Below are positions 8,336-17,257 of a DNA stretch of 58,473 nucleotides, piece by piece (within the stretch, counting starts at the first letter, position 1; every line of letters begins with the position of its first letter). Both the position numbers and the translations under genes were made by a program. The DNA comes from Gammaproteobacteria bacterium. GTDB lineage: Bacteria > Pseudomonadota > Gammaproteobacteria > Pseudomonadales > Balneatricaceae. A model generated the notes under the pieces. It had not been told where the DNA came from. It saw nothing but the letters and a program-made list of their open reading frames with translations, and did no database searches. The stretch is from positions 1-58,473 of the forward strand of contig JASMLZ010000053.1 in assembly GCA_030748435.1 (NCBI GenBank), in the 5' to 3' direction.

Positions 8336-9812
8336 ACCAGTGGTGTCCAAAAGCGTTAATCATGTCGTAGGCAGCATGCGGGCCCTGAGTGCCAGCAGGG
8401 TAGGTATGCAAGGGTGAAGCACTTTGCTGCCAGGTAGCGCGGATTTGGTCACACCACTGCCATGCGGCTTCCACTTCATCGCGGCGTACAAATAGGCTTT
8501 GATCGCCTTTCAATGCTTCCAGCAACAGGCGTTCATAGGCATCAGGAATGCGAATATGGCCTTGTGTCTGGGCAAAATCCAGATTCAGTGGATCACGACG
8601 CAGGCGCATGCCTTTATCAATACCCTGTTCTTTAGTGAGCGTTTGCAAGGCAATGCCTTCGTATGGTTGCAGACGAATTACCAGCTTGTTTTGCGCTAAT
8701 GATTCTTGATCGCTAGCAAAAATAAAGTGTCGGCTGGGACGGAAGTGAATAATGATTTCTGTCGCCTTACTACGCATGCGTTTACCTGTGCGCAGGTAAA
8801 AAGGTGTGCCAGCCCAACGCCAGTTGGCAATGTCAGCTCGTAACGCCATATAGGTTTCGGTTTGGCTTGTGGTATTAGCATCAGGCTCGTTCAAATAACC
8901 CGGGGCCGTTTGATTTTGATAATGACCATCACCATACTGACCACGTACCAGATATTGGTTTATAGTGTTTGGGTGCATGGGTTGCAGGGCCTTGAGTACG
9001 CGCACCTTCTCATTACGAATGCTGTCTGCATCCAGGCGTGAGGGGGGCTCCATGGCCACCAGACAGAGCAGTTGTAGCAGATGGTTTTGTACCATATCGC
9101 GCATCTGGCCAGCGTGATCAAAATAACCCCAGCGGCCTTCAATGCCAACTTCTTCGGCCACTGTGATTTCCACATAGCTAATATGGTCATGACTCCATAA
9201 GTCAGCAAAAATGGGATTAGCAAAGCGCAGTGCTAACAGGTTTTGTACAGTTTCTTTACCTAAATAATGATCGATGCGGTAAATTTGTTCTTCTGTGAAG
9301 AAGCTACCTACCGTATCATTAATGACCTGTGAAGAAGCCAAATCATGACCAATTGGTTTTTCCAGCACAATGCGGCTGGTAGGATCATTTAGCCCGGTAG
9401 CATTGAGGTTACTGCATATATCGCCGAAAATACTTGGCGGGGTCGCCAGGTAGTAGGTGATATGTGAACCCCAGTCTGCCAGTTTGAGTTTTAAATCCTC
9501 ATAGGCCTGTGGTGCTTTCATATCCAGTTGCAGGTAATTTAGGCGTTGCAAAAAGCGCTGCTTTGTCGCACTATCAAGCTCATCGTGCGCTACAAATTTG
9601 CTGAGAGTTTGGGCAACTGCCTGAGTGAATTCCGTGTCGCTATATGGTTTGCGCGCCAGACCCAGAATGCGTGTGTCATCGGTGAGCAGGTTGGCTTTAT
9701 CCAATTGAAATAAAGCGGGCAGTAGTTTGCGCAAGGACAAGTCGCCCAAGGCGCCAAATAGCACCAGAGACTGGCTATGTTCACTGCTGTTTGGGTTTAC
9801 TGTCGGCATCAT
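8322..9812 (-). CDS. zwf: Glucose-6-phosphate 1-dehydrogenase
   Basis: Oxidises glucose-6-phosphate to 6-phosphogluconolactone with NAD(P)+, feeding both the pentose phosphate and Entner-Doudoroff routes. EKPIG (151-155) and RIDHYLGKE (179-187, active-site His) are intact, and the length of 496 residues is typical. The nucleotide-binding fingerprint near the N-terminus reads GALGDLS instead of the common GASGDLA. That changes residues flanking the glycines but keeps both glycines and the Asp. The start is ATGATG at 9812. The upstream 110 bp carries a HexR-type operator, and hexR is divergent. Confidence 0.97.
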   Translation of the reverse strand: MMPTVNPNSSEHSQSLVLFGALGDLSLRKLLPALFQLDKANLLTDDTRILGLARKPYSDTEFTQAVAQTLSKFVAHDELDSATKQRFLQRLNYLQLDMKAPQAYEDLKLKLADWGSHITYYLATPPSIFGDICSNLNATGLNDPTSRIVLEKPIGHDLASSQVINDTVGSFFTEEQIYRIDHYLGKETVQNLLALRFANPIFADLWSHDHISYVEITVAEEVGIEGRWGYFDHAGQMRDMVQNHLLQLLCLVAMEPPSRLDADSIRNEKVRVLKALQPMHPNTINQYLVRGQYGDGHYQNQTAPGYLNEPDANTTSQTETYMALRADIANWRWAGTPFYLRTGKRMRSKATEIIIHFRPSRHFIFASDQESLAQNKLVIRLQPYEGIALQTLTKEQGIDKGMRLRRDPLNLDFAQTQGHIRIPDAYERLLLEALKGDQSLFVRRDEVEAAWQWCDQIRATWQQSASPLHTYPAGTQGPHAAYDMINAFGHHWYEHC

Positions 9813-9841
9813 TTAAAATAAGGGTTTACGCGAATAATAGT

Positions 9842-9856
9842 TGTAATAATACTACA
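9842..9856. promoter_or_regulatory. HexR operator between zwf and hexR
   Basis: TGTAATAATACTACA matches 13 of 15 positions of the palindromic HexR site TGTAATAAAATTACA known from Gammaproteobacteria. It sits in the zwf/hexR divergent region, where HexR controls central sugar metabolism and is relieved by KDPG. A perfect palindrome GTAATATTAC at 9896-9905 lies nearer hexR. It resembles the two half-sites without the 3-nt spacer and may be a secondary or degenerate site. Confidence 0.75.
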
Positions 9857-9944
9857 TAATATGGGCATATAGTAGATATTAATATAAAAATGTTGGTAAT
9901 ATTACGTAACTATTTGTTTTATTGTGTGCAGGAGTGCAACATTT

Positions 9945-10811
9945 ATGAGCCCAGTCGATAATTTGCTGGAACAGCTGAGTTCACAATTGGATAGCTTAAA
10001 CCGATCTGAGCGTAAAGTCGCGCAGGTTATTCTAAGTGATCCTCAGTTGGCGACAGGTTTAAGTATTGCTGCGTTAGCTGAGAAGTCATCAGTATCAGAA
10101 CCTACGGTAAACCGCTTGTGTCGTACCTTTGGGGTAAAAGGTTTTCCTGATTTTAAAATTCGTCTGGCCCAGAGTATGGCCAAGGGCACACCCTATATCA
10201 GCCAAAATGTTGGTATTGATGATAGCGCAGAAATATATACAGATAAAATTTTCTCGAGTTCCATGGCCAGTTTGGACGCTACTCGGCGCAAGGTGAATCC
10301 TGCCATGGTGGAAAAGGCTGTGGACTATCTGAGTCAGGCCCATCAGATATTGTTTTTTGGCATGGGTGCTTCTGGTGCCGTTGCTCAGGATGCCCAGCAC
10401 AAATTCTTTCGCTTCAATATCCCCGTAGTGGCACATAACGATGCCTTGTTGATGCGCATGCATGCCGCGGCCTGTCGGCGTGGGGATGTGGTGGTATTGC
10501 TATCCTTTACCGGACGCACTAAGGAAACCATCGAAATTGCTCGTATTGCCCGTCAGGCTGGGGCCGTAACTATTGCTGTTACCGCACCTGACTCGCCTTT
10601 ATCAGAATCGGTCAGTATGGCTTTGGAAATTGTGGCCCCAGAGGATACGGATGTTTATATGCCTATGCAGTCGCGCCTGATTCAATTAACCTTATTGGAC
10701 GTTTTGGCTACCGGTGTTATTTTGCGTCGTGGTGAAGATTTTCAAGATCACCTGCGGGGTATTAAGCAAAGTCTGGTTGGCACTCGCTTTACTCAGAAAG
10801 ATACAGATTAG
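9945..10811 (+). CDS. hexR: HexR, RpiR-family transcriptional regulator of sugar catabolism
   Basis: A 288-residue regulator with an N-terminal RpiR helix-turn-helix domain (about residues 1-77, including SERKVAQVILSD and SSVSEPTVNRLCR) and a C-terminal SIS sugar-phosphate-binding domain (about 120-260, with FFGMGASGAVAQDA and LLSFTGRTKETIEIA). HexR senses KDPG and represses or activates zwf, edd, gap and related genes. Its position divergent from zwf-pgl-eda, with an operator between, matches the family's known local regulation. The ATG at 9945 is preceded by AGGAG; a GTG at 9924 is a weaker alternative. Confidence 0.95.
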   Translation: MSPVDNLLEQLSSQLDSLNRSERKVAQVILSDPQLATGLSIAALAEKSSVSEPTVNRLCRTFGVKGFPDFKIRLAQSMAKGTPYISQNVGIDDSAEIYTDKIFSSSMASLDATRRKVNPAMVEKAVDYLSQAHQILFFGMGASGAVAQDAQHKFFRFNIPVVAHNDALLMRMHAAACRRGDVVVLLSFTGRTKETIEIARIARQAGAVTIAVTAPDSPLSESVSMALEIVAPEDTDVYMPMQSRLIQLTLLDVLATGVILRRGEDFQDHLRGIKQSLVGTRFTQKDTD

Positions 10812-10826
10812 CTGGGGGCAGTACTA

Positions 10827-11030
10827 ATGAAAATACCCAATATTTGGCTTCAGACAGGCTTGGTAATATTGGTGACCTTGGGGCTACTATCAGGTTGTGT
10901 ACTTACCAAGGTGGTGACGGTACCGATGCGCGTGGTGGGAGCCGTAGCATCTGCAGTGCCAGTGGTGGGCGATATGGTGGATGAAACTATCGAAGAGGTT
11001 GCTGATGGTGTGGATGAGTTGCCCCTATAA
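10827..11030 (+). CDS. Small predicted lipoprotein
   Basis: A 67-residue protein with an N-terminal signal anchor ending in the lipobox LLSGC (Cys24), so it should be lipid-modified and membrane-attached. The short mature part (VLTKVVTVPMRVVGAVAS, then VVGDMVDETIEEVADGVDEL) is valine-rich, then acidic. It resembles small unnamed lipoproteins found in Gammaproteobacteria. The ATG lies 15 nt after the hexR stop, so it is probably in the hexR transcript. A terminator follows directly. No function can be assigned. Confidence 0.8.
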   Translation: MKIPNIWLQTGLVILVTLGLLSGCVLTKVVTVPMRVVGAVASAVPVVGDMVDETIEEVADGVDELPL

Positions 11031-11034
11031 AAGA

Positions 11035-11056
11035 CTGCTGGTAAAGCAGCCTTTTT
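11035..11056 (+). terminator. Terminator after the small lipoprotein gene
   Basis: CTGCT, the loop GGTAA and AGCAG, then CC and five T residues, starting 5 nt after the lipoprotein stop. It probably ends the hexR-lipoprotein transcript. Confidence 0.75.
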
Positions 11057-11107
11057 AGCGCCTGAGTTGACGCTAGGGGGTGTTCTGATGTCCCACCGCC
11101 ATGTTTG

Positions 11108-11143
11108 GCAAGGTAATGCCATGACCTGCACCCATTACCTTGC
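11108..11143. repeat. Inverted repeat between convergent genes
   Basis: GCAAGGTAATG (11108-11118) and CATTACCTTGC (11133-11143) form a perfect 11-bp stem around 14 nt. It lies between the lipoprotein gene and the convergent DUF3461 gene. No T-run follows on either strand. It may act as a bidirectional RNA barrier. Confidence 0.55.
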
Positions 11144-11194
11144 TGCGCAACACCAGAACCACGCTGAATCCGTCAATATAACCTGGTTGGTGTG

Positions 11195-11581
11195 CTAGAG
11201 TGCTTCCAGTTTGGTGCGGATTTCAGCCAGTTTTTCAGACATGACGCGTTCCAGATGTACCAGTTCCTTGGCTATATCTTCTTTGCTATGACCAGACTTT
11301 TCTTCTTCTGCCAGCTTGTTTAACTCAGTGATGGCGCGCAGCAAAAAGGGTGAGATTTCGCTCACTTCCTGCCATTGCTGGCGGCCAGAATCTACCATAA
11401 CAGTGCGAGTTGAGCGGCCAAAACGGAATTTCTTGCTGCGTGGCAGAAAAGAGCCTTTTTCACGTTTATAGTAGATTTTCAGGATATCGTAGCCACCTTC
11501 CTGGCGCATGGTGTACTTGGTGATATCGACGAAACTATTGACGCCCATTTCTGACAGGGTTGGGTATAGTTTTTCATTCAT
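11195..11581 (-). CDS. DUF3461 family protein
   Basis: A 128-residue cytosolic protein. The central block DILKIYYKREKGSFLPRSKKF, followed by FGRSTRTVMVDSG and EVSEISPFLL, is the conserved core of DUF3461, a gammaproteobacterial family of unknown function. The C-terminal third looks like coiled coil (KEDIAKELVHLERVMSEKLAEIRTKLEAL). The frame is open 46 codons upstream, but the ATG at 11581 has a GGAGAAAA ribosome-binding site and gives the family's usual N-terminus (LYPTLSEMGV). It is monocistronic. Confidence 0.9.
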   Translation of the reverse strand: MNEKLYPTLSEMGVNSFVDITKYTMRQEGGYDILKIYYKREKGSFLPRSKKFRFGRSTRTVMVDSGRQQWQEVSEISPFLLRAITELNKLAEEEKSGHSKEDIAKELVHLERVMSEKLAEIRTKLEAL

Positions 11582-12038
11582 AATGGTTTTCTCCTGATAG
11601 AAGACAGTATGAGGCCTTTGCACAATGGTTATTTTGTCATGGGACGGCGGTAAAAACGTATTCAAGCGGGCATTTATTATGCATAAACTCCCTCTTTGCG
11701 TGGGTTTTTGCCTGATCACAGAATAAAATTTCGGCTCGTGCCAAGCCCTCTGGTTAAATTTTTGGGTAAAAAATTAGAACTTCAGCAATTTCTTGTAGTG
11801 GGGTGTGGCTCTGGTGGCCTGACCTTGCTGGTTCGGTAGACAGCACTTGTCGGGGTGTGACAGGTGACATGTAGGAACATTATACGCTAATTGTGGTTAA
11901 AAAATAACCACTTTGCAGGGCTTTTATTAGACTTTTAGCGAATAGGTGCTATTCACAATTTTGATAGTGGTGGCGCTTGTTATTATTGCGTTATACTGGG
12001 CGTTTAACAGGCCGATTATTGTCAGGAATTTGTAGCTT
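11582..12038. other. Intergenic region between the DUF3461 gene and parC
   Basis: A 457-nt divergent region without a convincing gene. It must contain promoters for both neighbours. GTGGTTA (11893-11899) and TAACCAC (11905-11911) form a 7-bp hairpin with an A5 loop. TATACT at 11992-11997 is a plausible -10 for parC, but I see no well-spaced -35. Confidence 0.45.
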
Positions 12039-14324
12039 ATGTCAGGTGTCATCCCTATTGATGAAGGCGTGGAACGTTTGTCCTTAAAGGACTATACGGA
12101 AAAGGCTTATCTGGATTATTCCATGTACGTTATCTTGGATCGGGCATTGCCTCATATTGGTGATGGCCTGAAGCCAGTGCAACGTCGCATTGTTTATGCC
12201 ATGTCTGAATTGGGTTTGAAGAATTCGGCGAAGTACAAGAAGTCTGCACGTACCATCGGTGATGTTTTAGGTAAGTTTCATCCTCATGGTGATAGCGCCT
12301 GTTACGAAGCTATGGTGCATATGGCGCAAACCTTTTCTTATCGCTATACCCTGGTTGATGGGCAGGGTAACTGGGGTTCGGCTGACGATCCAAAATCTTT
12401 TGCCGCTATGCGTTATACCGAAGCCCGCCTGACCCCTTATGCAGATGTTTTATTGGCTGAGTTAGGTCAGGGCACGGTGGATTGGGGACTAAACTTTGAT
12501 GGTACCTTGAAAGAACCCTTGGTATTGCCTGCCAGAGTGCCTAATGTATTGCTGAACGGTGCTACGGGTATTGCTGTGGGTATGGCAACGGATATTCCTC
12601 CTCATAACCTGCGTGAAGTGGTACAAGCCTGTATTTATTTATTGGATAACCCTCAGGCGGGAACCCGGGATTTGTGTGAGTTTATCAAAGGTCCTGATAT
12701 GCCCACTGCAGCAGAAATCATCAGCACCCGTGAAGATATCTTGAATATGTATGCAACGGGGCGTGGCAGTATTCGCATGCGTGCCGTGGTAAATAATGAA
12801 GATGGGGATCTGGTGATTGCTGCCTTGCCTTATCAGGTTTCCGGGGCCAAAGTATTGGAACAGATCGCGGCTCAGATGCAAGCTAAAAAGTTGCCTATGG
12901 TGGCCGACTTGCGGGATGAGTCAGATCATGAAAATCCAACCCGTTTGGTGGTGGTGCCACGCTCTAATCGTGTTGATACTGAGCAGTTGATGAGTCATTT
13001 GTACGCTACTACTGATCTGGAGCGTACCTATCGGGTTAATCTTAACCTGATTGGTACGGATGGGCTGCCTCAGGTAAAAGCCTTGCACAGTATTCTTGGC
13101 GAATGGCTACAGTTTCGTATGGAAACAGTGCGTAAGCGTCTGCAGTATCGACTGGATAAGGTGCTTGAGCGTTTACACTTGCTGGAAGGTCTGTTGGTTG
13201 CGTTTTTGAATATTGACGAGGTTATCGCCATTATTCGCGAACAGGAAAAACCCAAACCCGTATTGATGGAACGTTTTGCTTTATCAGAGCGCCAGGCTGA
13301 GGCCATTTTGGAACTGAAGCTGCGGCATTTAGCCAGACTGGAAGAAATGCGTATCAAAGCCGAGCAGGAAGAGTTGGCCAAAGAACGTGATGAGTTGGCA
13401 TTGATTTTGGGTTCCAAGGCCCGCTTAAAAACCCTGATTAAGCGAGAGCTAACGACTGATGCCGAGGCGTTTGGTGATGAACGCCGCACACCCATTGTGC
13501 AACGATCAGAGGCCAAGGCCTTGTCAGAAAGGGATCTGCTAACCTCTGAACCGGTGACTATTATTCTTTCCAAACAAGGTTGGGTGCGCGCGGCCAAAGG
13601 CCATGAGCTGGATGCCGAGAATCTGAACTACAAATCTGGTGATGCTTATTATATGGCGGTCAAGGGCCGCAGTAATCAAAGTGTCGCTTTTATTGATGAT
13701 AGCGGTCGGGCCTATGCTTTGGAGGCACATACGTTGCCTTCAGCCCGTGGTCAGGGTGAGCCCTTGAGTGGTCGCTTTAATGCACCCAGTGGTGTGCATT
13801 TTGCCGCCGCTATATGTGCTAAGCCAGAACAGTTGTTGTTGATGACTACGGATGCGGGATATGGCTTTGTAGCCAAGTTTGAAGACCTGCTCACCAAAAA
13901 TAAGGCCGGTAAAGTGGCCATGAGTGTGCCCAAGGGCGGCAAGGTGCAAACACCACAGTGGATTGACAAGGTAGAAACCACCTGGTTGGTTGCTGTTAGC
14001 AATGAAGGGCGGATGTTGGTATTTCCGTTGCAGGATCTGCCACAGTTAGCGCGTGGCAAAGGTAACAAGATTATCAATATCTCGGCGGCACGGGTTGCCA
14101 GCCGTGATGAATTTATGGTGTCTGCGGCCTTGGTGCAAGAAGAGGATGAATTACTGGTGCATTCCGGCAAACGTTATTTGCGCCTCAGGGGTTCAGATCT
14201 GGTGCATTACCGAGGTGAACGCGGCCGACGTGGTAATAAGTTACCCAGAGGCTTCCAAAAGGTCGACGCTTTAGAGGTGGTGGCAAAAGAGGTGATGGTT
14301 GCAGAGTCGGTGGCCGCAGACTAG
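12039..14324 (+). CDS. parC: ParC, topoisomerase IV subunit A
   Basis: DNA breakage-reunion subunit of topoisomerase IV, which decatenates daughter chromosomes. At 761 residues it is full length. [12 protein letters not shown] places Ser86 and Glu90 where E. coli ParC has Ser80 and Glu84, so the main quinolone-resistance positions are wild type. [10 protein letters not shown] carries the catalytic Tyr126. The C-terminal beta-pinwheel follows from about residue 490. The gene parE is not in this window. The stop codon lies at the start of a 10-bp inverted repeat shared with the convergent intergenic space. Confidence 0.98.
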   Translation: MSGVIPIDEGVERLSLKDYTEKAYLDYSMYVILDRALPHIGDGLKPVQRRIVYAMSELGLKNSAKYKKSARTIGDVLGKFHPHGDSACYEAMVHMAQTFSYRYTLVDGQGNWGSADDPKSFAAMRYTEARLTPYADVLLAELGQGTVDWGLNFDGTLKEPLVLPARVPNVLLNGATGIAVGMATDIPPHNLREVVQACIYLLDNPQAGTRDLCEFIKGPDMPTAAEIISTREDILNMYATGRGSIRMRAVVNNEDGDLVIAALPYQVSGAKVLEQIAAQMQAKKLPMVADLRDESDHENPTRLVVVPRSNRVDTEQLMSHLYATTDLERTYRVNLNLIGTDGLPQVKALHSILGEWLQFRMETVRKRLQYRLDKVLERLHLLEGLLVAFLNIDEVIAIIREQEKPKPVLMERFALSERQAEAILELKLRHLARLEEMRIKAEQEELAKERDELALILGSKARLKTLIKRELTTDAEAFGDERRTPIVQRSEAKALSERDLLTSEPVTIILSKQGWVRAAKGHELDAENLNYKSGDAYYMAVKGRSNQSVAFIDDSGRAYALEAHTLPSARGQGEPLSGRFNAPSGVHFAAAICAKPEQLLLMTTDAGYGFVAKFEDLLTKNKAGKVAMSVPKGGKVQTPQWIDKVETTWLVAVSNEGRMLVFPLQDLPQLARGKGNKIINISAARVASRDEFMVSAALVQEEDELLVHSGKRYLRLRGSDLVHYRGERGRRGNKLPRGFQKVDALEVVAKEVMVAESVAAD

Positions 14325-14376
14325 TACACCAGCACCATCTGACTGAACTCGACAATATAATATGGTTGGTGTACTA
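14322..14376. repeat. Inverted repeat at the parC stop
   Basis: TAGTACACCA (14322-14331) and TGGTGTACTA (14367-14376) are perfect 10-bp inverted repeats separated by 35 nt. The first includes the parC stop codon. No target duplication flanks them and there is no T-run. It may function in 3' end formation between convergent parC and the next gene. A direct repeat ACTAGAGTG occurs just beyond, at about 14403-14420. Confidence 0.5.
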
Positions 14377-14436
14377 CCTGCTACGCTCTGCGCCGGCCAG
14401 TAACTAGAGTGCACTAGAGTGGCCGAACGCCTGTGT

Positions 14437-16053
14437 TTACACTGATAAACTCTTGGAGAAGTGGTCGATTTGCATATTGAGTAGATCTTGATAATCACTG
14501 CTCAGGCGAGTCAGGCTAAAGGAGCCGTTGCCGAGCAGTTGGCAATTATCCAATTGCAAAACCCTTTGTTGCAGCTCTGGGTGGTAAGCCACCTGACGGC
14601 TGATCATCATATCGTCCAGTCGCTGTTGGCGAGATAATTCTGCGGCTTCGTTAATTAGTTCAGCCGAATCGTCCAAAGGACCAGTGTGTACCACGATCTG
14701 AATATTCAGACATGGCCGCCCGGCTATTGTGCGCTGCTGATTGTAGGCTTTATATAGGCCAAAGAAAAATTGTGCGGCGCACAGGGCATTGACACAATGA
14801 GTCATATGTTCGTGAGGTTTATCAAAGGTGACCAGTACATCGTGGTTATCTTCGGTCTCAATAGTGCCACCATAGATCGCGCAAACCTGATCTACCAGTT
14901 TTTGGTAGGCCTTTAATAGACGGTGCTTTTCATCGGCTACCATAGGCCCTTGATCGCGAGTATTGACGTTAATATAGAGCAGGCTCACCAGCGGGTTGTC
15001 ATCGGCAGCACTGATTTGTGCTCTTAAGGCTTCCGGTGCAGGTGTATTAGCCAGCGTGGCCAGTGACTCACCCTCGACTGGATTGTTTGGTGGCGTGACT
15101 GCTATGGGGTCTTGTGGACTGCCAGAATATTGCAGATCATCCATGGTGACGATGGGTACATGCCGGGTAAATTCCGTATCAAGGGGCTGTTGTATACCTG
15201 GGCCAGGGCTCAACAATGGGTCGCCAATGTCGCCCAAATCAGGGCTGTCGGATAGTTCCCGTGCCAAGCTGTGTAACTCATGGTCAAACCCGTCCTGACC
15301 GTGTTCCAGAGAGCTGGCTGGAACCACTGGCAAACCAGTGCCTTGTGGCATTTCCAGCTCAAATTGGTGCTCTGTCTGGGCGTGCAGCATGCGGTTTTCG
15401 TTGACCGAATTAAAACCCAGATTCAATATACCCCACTCGTCCAGTCTCTGGTCATCAAGTGGGGGAGCACGATCATAGAGCAACAATTGTTCTTGTGCCT
15501 CGTGCAGATCCTGCATGGGCTGATATAAACGCGCGCCAAACCACCAGCCAACCACCAGACTAAGTAATCCCAAAGCCAGACTGCCGGGCCATAAAAGTTG
15601 TATCAACACTTGCCAGCTGGGTTGTAAATTAACGCTGGCAATTTTGACCTCTAGGCTGCCTAACACCACGTCGTTACTGCGAATAGTAAACTTGTCCAAT
15701 TCTCGACTGCCAAGAAAGCCTGCCTTGGCTAACATCTTGCCATTGGCATTATAGATAGCGGCGCCGGTGATCGTGTCGCTGCTAATCAGCTCTTGTAAAG
15801 AAACATTCAGGCTGATTAAGTCATGACGCAGGATTAAGGGTGCACTCAGCTTGGCTAATTGACTGCCTAACTGTTGTTGTTGGTGTTGTTGCTGTTGCCC
15901 CGCTGCTGTTTGCAGATGCATATAGGTCATACTGCCGAGCGCCAGTAAGCTAAATACAAATACCGCCAGTGTTAGCAGAATAGTTTTTTGTATCAGACTG
16001 ATACGCGACTGCATATGTTGGCGGAGCGTGTGTGTTCGATTAGGATTGGTCAC
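14437..16053 (-). CDS. AhpA/YtjB-like inner-membrane protein
   Basis: A 538-residue membrane protein. Residues about 22-45 form the first transmembrane helix. A periplasmic region (with the Gln-rich run QQQQHQQQQ near residue 55) follows, then a second helix at about 150-172. The cytosolic part has a Pro/Ser/Asp-rich linker and a C-terminal domain (about 350-500) whose LLYINVNTRDQ and LLKAYQKLVDQVCAIYGGTIE segments resemble a degenerate class III nucleotide-cyclase fold. Such genes sit divergent to serB near parC in pseudomonads and relatives (AhpA/YtjB family). The start is GTG at 16053. Catalytic cyclase residues are not evident, so a signalling or structural role is only inferred. Confidence 0.75.
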   Translation of the reverse strand: MTNPNRTHTLRQHMQSRISLIQKTILLTLAVFVFSLLALGSMTYMHLQTAAGQQQQHQQQQLGSQLAKLSAPLILRHDLISLNVSLQELISSDTITGAAIYNANGKMLAKAGFLGSRELDKFTIRSNDVVLGSLEVKIASVNLQPSWQVLIQLLWPGSLALGLLSLVVGWWFGARLYQPMQDLHEAQEQLLLYDRAPPLDDQRLDEWGILNLGFNSVNENRMLHAQTEHQFELEMPQGTGLPVVPASSLEHGQDGFDHELHSLARELSDSPDLGDIGDPLLSPGPGIQQPLDTEFTRHVPIVTMDDLQYSGSPQDPIAVTPPNNPVEGESLATLANTPAPEALRAQISAADDNPLVSLLYINVNTRDQGPMVADEKHRLLKAYQKLVDQVCAIYGGTIETEDNHDVLVTFDKPHEHMTHCVNALCAAQFFFGLYKAYNQQRTIAGRPCLNIQIVVHTGPLDDSAELINEAAELSRQQRLDDMMISRQVAYHPELQQRVLQLDNCQLLGNGSFSLTRLSSDYQDLLNMQIDHFSKSLSV

Positions 16054-16204
16054 GATAAAATTTCAAGTTATGGCGCTTGTGCAAGCCTCACATTTTACAC
16101 AGGAAGTGATAAAATAATAAGTCATATTTTTAACCTGCTTTGCGCAACGCCAAAGGCAGCAACCTCAAGCCATTAATATAGCTTGCTTATCAGGGATTAT
16201 AGCC

Positions 16205-17101
16205 ATGTTTTCCAGCCTTACTTTGTTGCACAAGAATGCGGCTTTTCCTCAAGCCCTGACCGCCTTGTTGGTGCAACATGGTATTCATGTTCAACCTCGG
16301 CAATTAGCTGCAACCAAGGCTTGTCATGTATGGCAATGGGTATTCAAGACACCGTTAGCGATGACTCTTAGGCATAGTATTGCCCAGCTGCTGGCTCCAG
16401 CACAGCAGCAGGGGTTGGCTGATTATGTGCTGTACGAAGGCCAGCAAGCCCCGTCAATCAAATTAGCGGTGTTCGATATGGATTCCACTTTGATTCAGGC
16501 AGAAGTGATGGATGAGCTGGCCTATGCAGCGGGTATTGGTGAGCAGGTTGCTGCTATTACGGCCAGTGCTATGCGGGGGGAGATTGGCTTTCAAGAAAGC
16601 TTCAAACGCCGTCTGGGCCTGCTTAAAGGCTTTGACTGTAGTGATTTGGCAGCGATCTATGAGCAGATTGAATTGATGCCAGGTGCTGAACGTTTAATGC
16701 GTAATTTGCTTAAGCAGGGTGTGTATTGCGTTATTTTGTCTGGCGGTTTTAGTTATTTTGCTGATCGCTTTGCCGCCCGTTTGGGGATGCAGGAAGCCCA
16801 TTCCAATCCTTTGCAGCAGGTAGAGAATAAGCTTACTGGTGACATTTCTGTGCCGATACTGGATGCCGAACGTAAACGGCAATTATTAACAGCAATCCGT
16901 ACTCAATATGGTTGGCAAAGTGAGCAAACTCTGGCCGTAGGTGATGGTGCCAATGACCTGCCTATGTTAGCTGCGGCGGGTTTGGGGATGGCATTTCACG
17001 CTAAACCACTAGTTATTGAGCAGGCACCCCATCATATCAGCCATTTTGGTCTGGACAGCCTGTTATATGTGTTGGGCATGGCTGATACGGATCTGGTTTA
17101 G
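16205..17101 (+). CDS. serB: Phosphoserine phosphatase
   Basis: HAD-superfamily enzyme that catalyses the last step of L-serine synthesis. FDMDSTLIQAE carries the nucleophile Asp91 and acid/base Asp93. SGGFSYFADRF (motif II Ser) and GDGANDLPML (motif IV) are intact. The 298-residue length includes about 85 N-terminal residues before the HAD core, comparable to the E. coli enzyme. It is divergent from the AhpA/YtjB-like gene and convergent with epmB; a MITE fills the space after its stop. Confidence 0.97.
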   Translation: MFSSLTLLHKNAAFPQALTALLVQHGIHVQPRQLAATKACHVWQWVFKTPLAMTLRHSIAQLLAPAQQQGLADYVLYEGQQAPSIKLAVFDMDSTLIQAEVMDELAYAAGIGEQVAAITASAMRGEIGFQESFKRRLGLLKGFDCSDLAAIYEQIELMPGAERLMRNLLKQGVYCVILSGGFSYFADRFAARLGMQEAHSNPLQQVENKLTGDISVPILDAERKRQLLTAIRTQYGWQSEQTLAVGDGANDLPMLAAAGLGMAFHAKPLVIEQAPHHISHFGLDSLLYVLGMADTDLV

Positions 17102-17117
17102 CCTATTGCTCTATAAT

Positions 17118-17257
17118 CCTAGATTCCGCAGTTGACCGTGCATTCGTCTTTTAACAATATTTGATAGAAGTACCATTCACCAGTTGGGTGCAGCACTATG
17201 CGGGTTCAAGCTGGTTAAAAAACTCGTTTCAACACGCATTCAACTGCGGAATCTAGG
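17118..17257. mobile_element. 140-bp MITE with 18-bp terminal inverted repeats
   Basis: The ends CCTAGATTCCGCAGTTGA (17118-17135) and TCAACTGCGGAATCTAGG (17240-17257) are perfect 18-bp inverted repeats. The element is flanked by a perfect 5-bp target duplication, ATAAT (17113-17117 and 17258-17262). The interior (104 bp) has no open reading frame of note, so it is non-autonomous. The CCTAGATTC start resembles the ends of IS1380-family elements such as ISEcp1; I infer mobilisation by a transposase of that kind encoded elsewhere. The right repeat lies inside the epmB reading frame and provides its stop codon. Confidence 0.9.

Noticed and set aside
11183-11201. Shared repeat between the DUF3461 3' end and the parC 3' region (GGTTGGTGT-CTA)
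   Set aside because: Only about 12 of 13 bases match and the flanks differ; compatible with chance.
12276-12310. Quinolone-resistance mutations in parC
   Set aside because: Ser86 and Glu90 (E. coli Ser80 and Glu84) are the sensitive residues.
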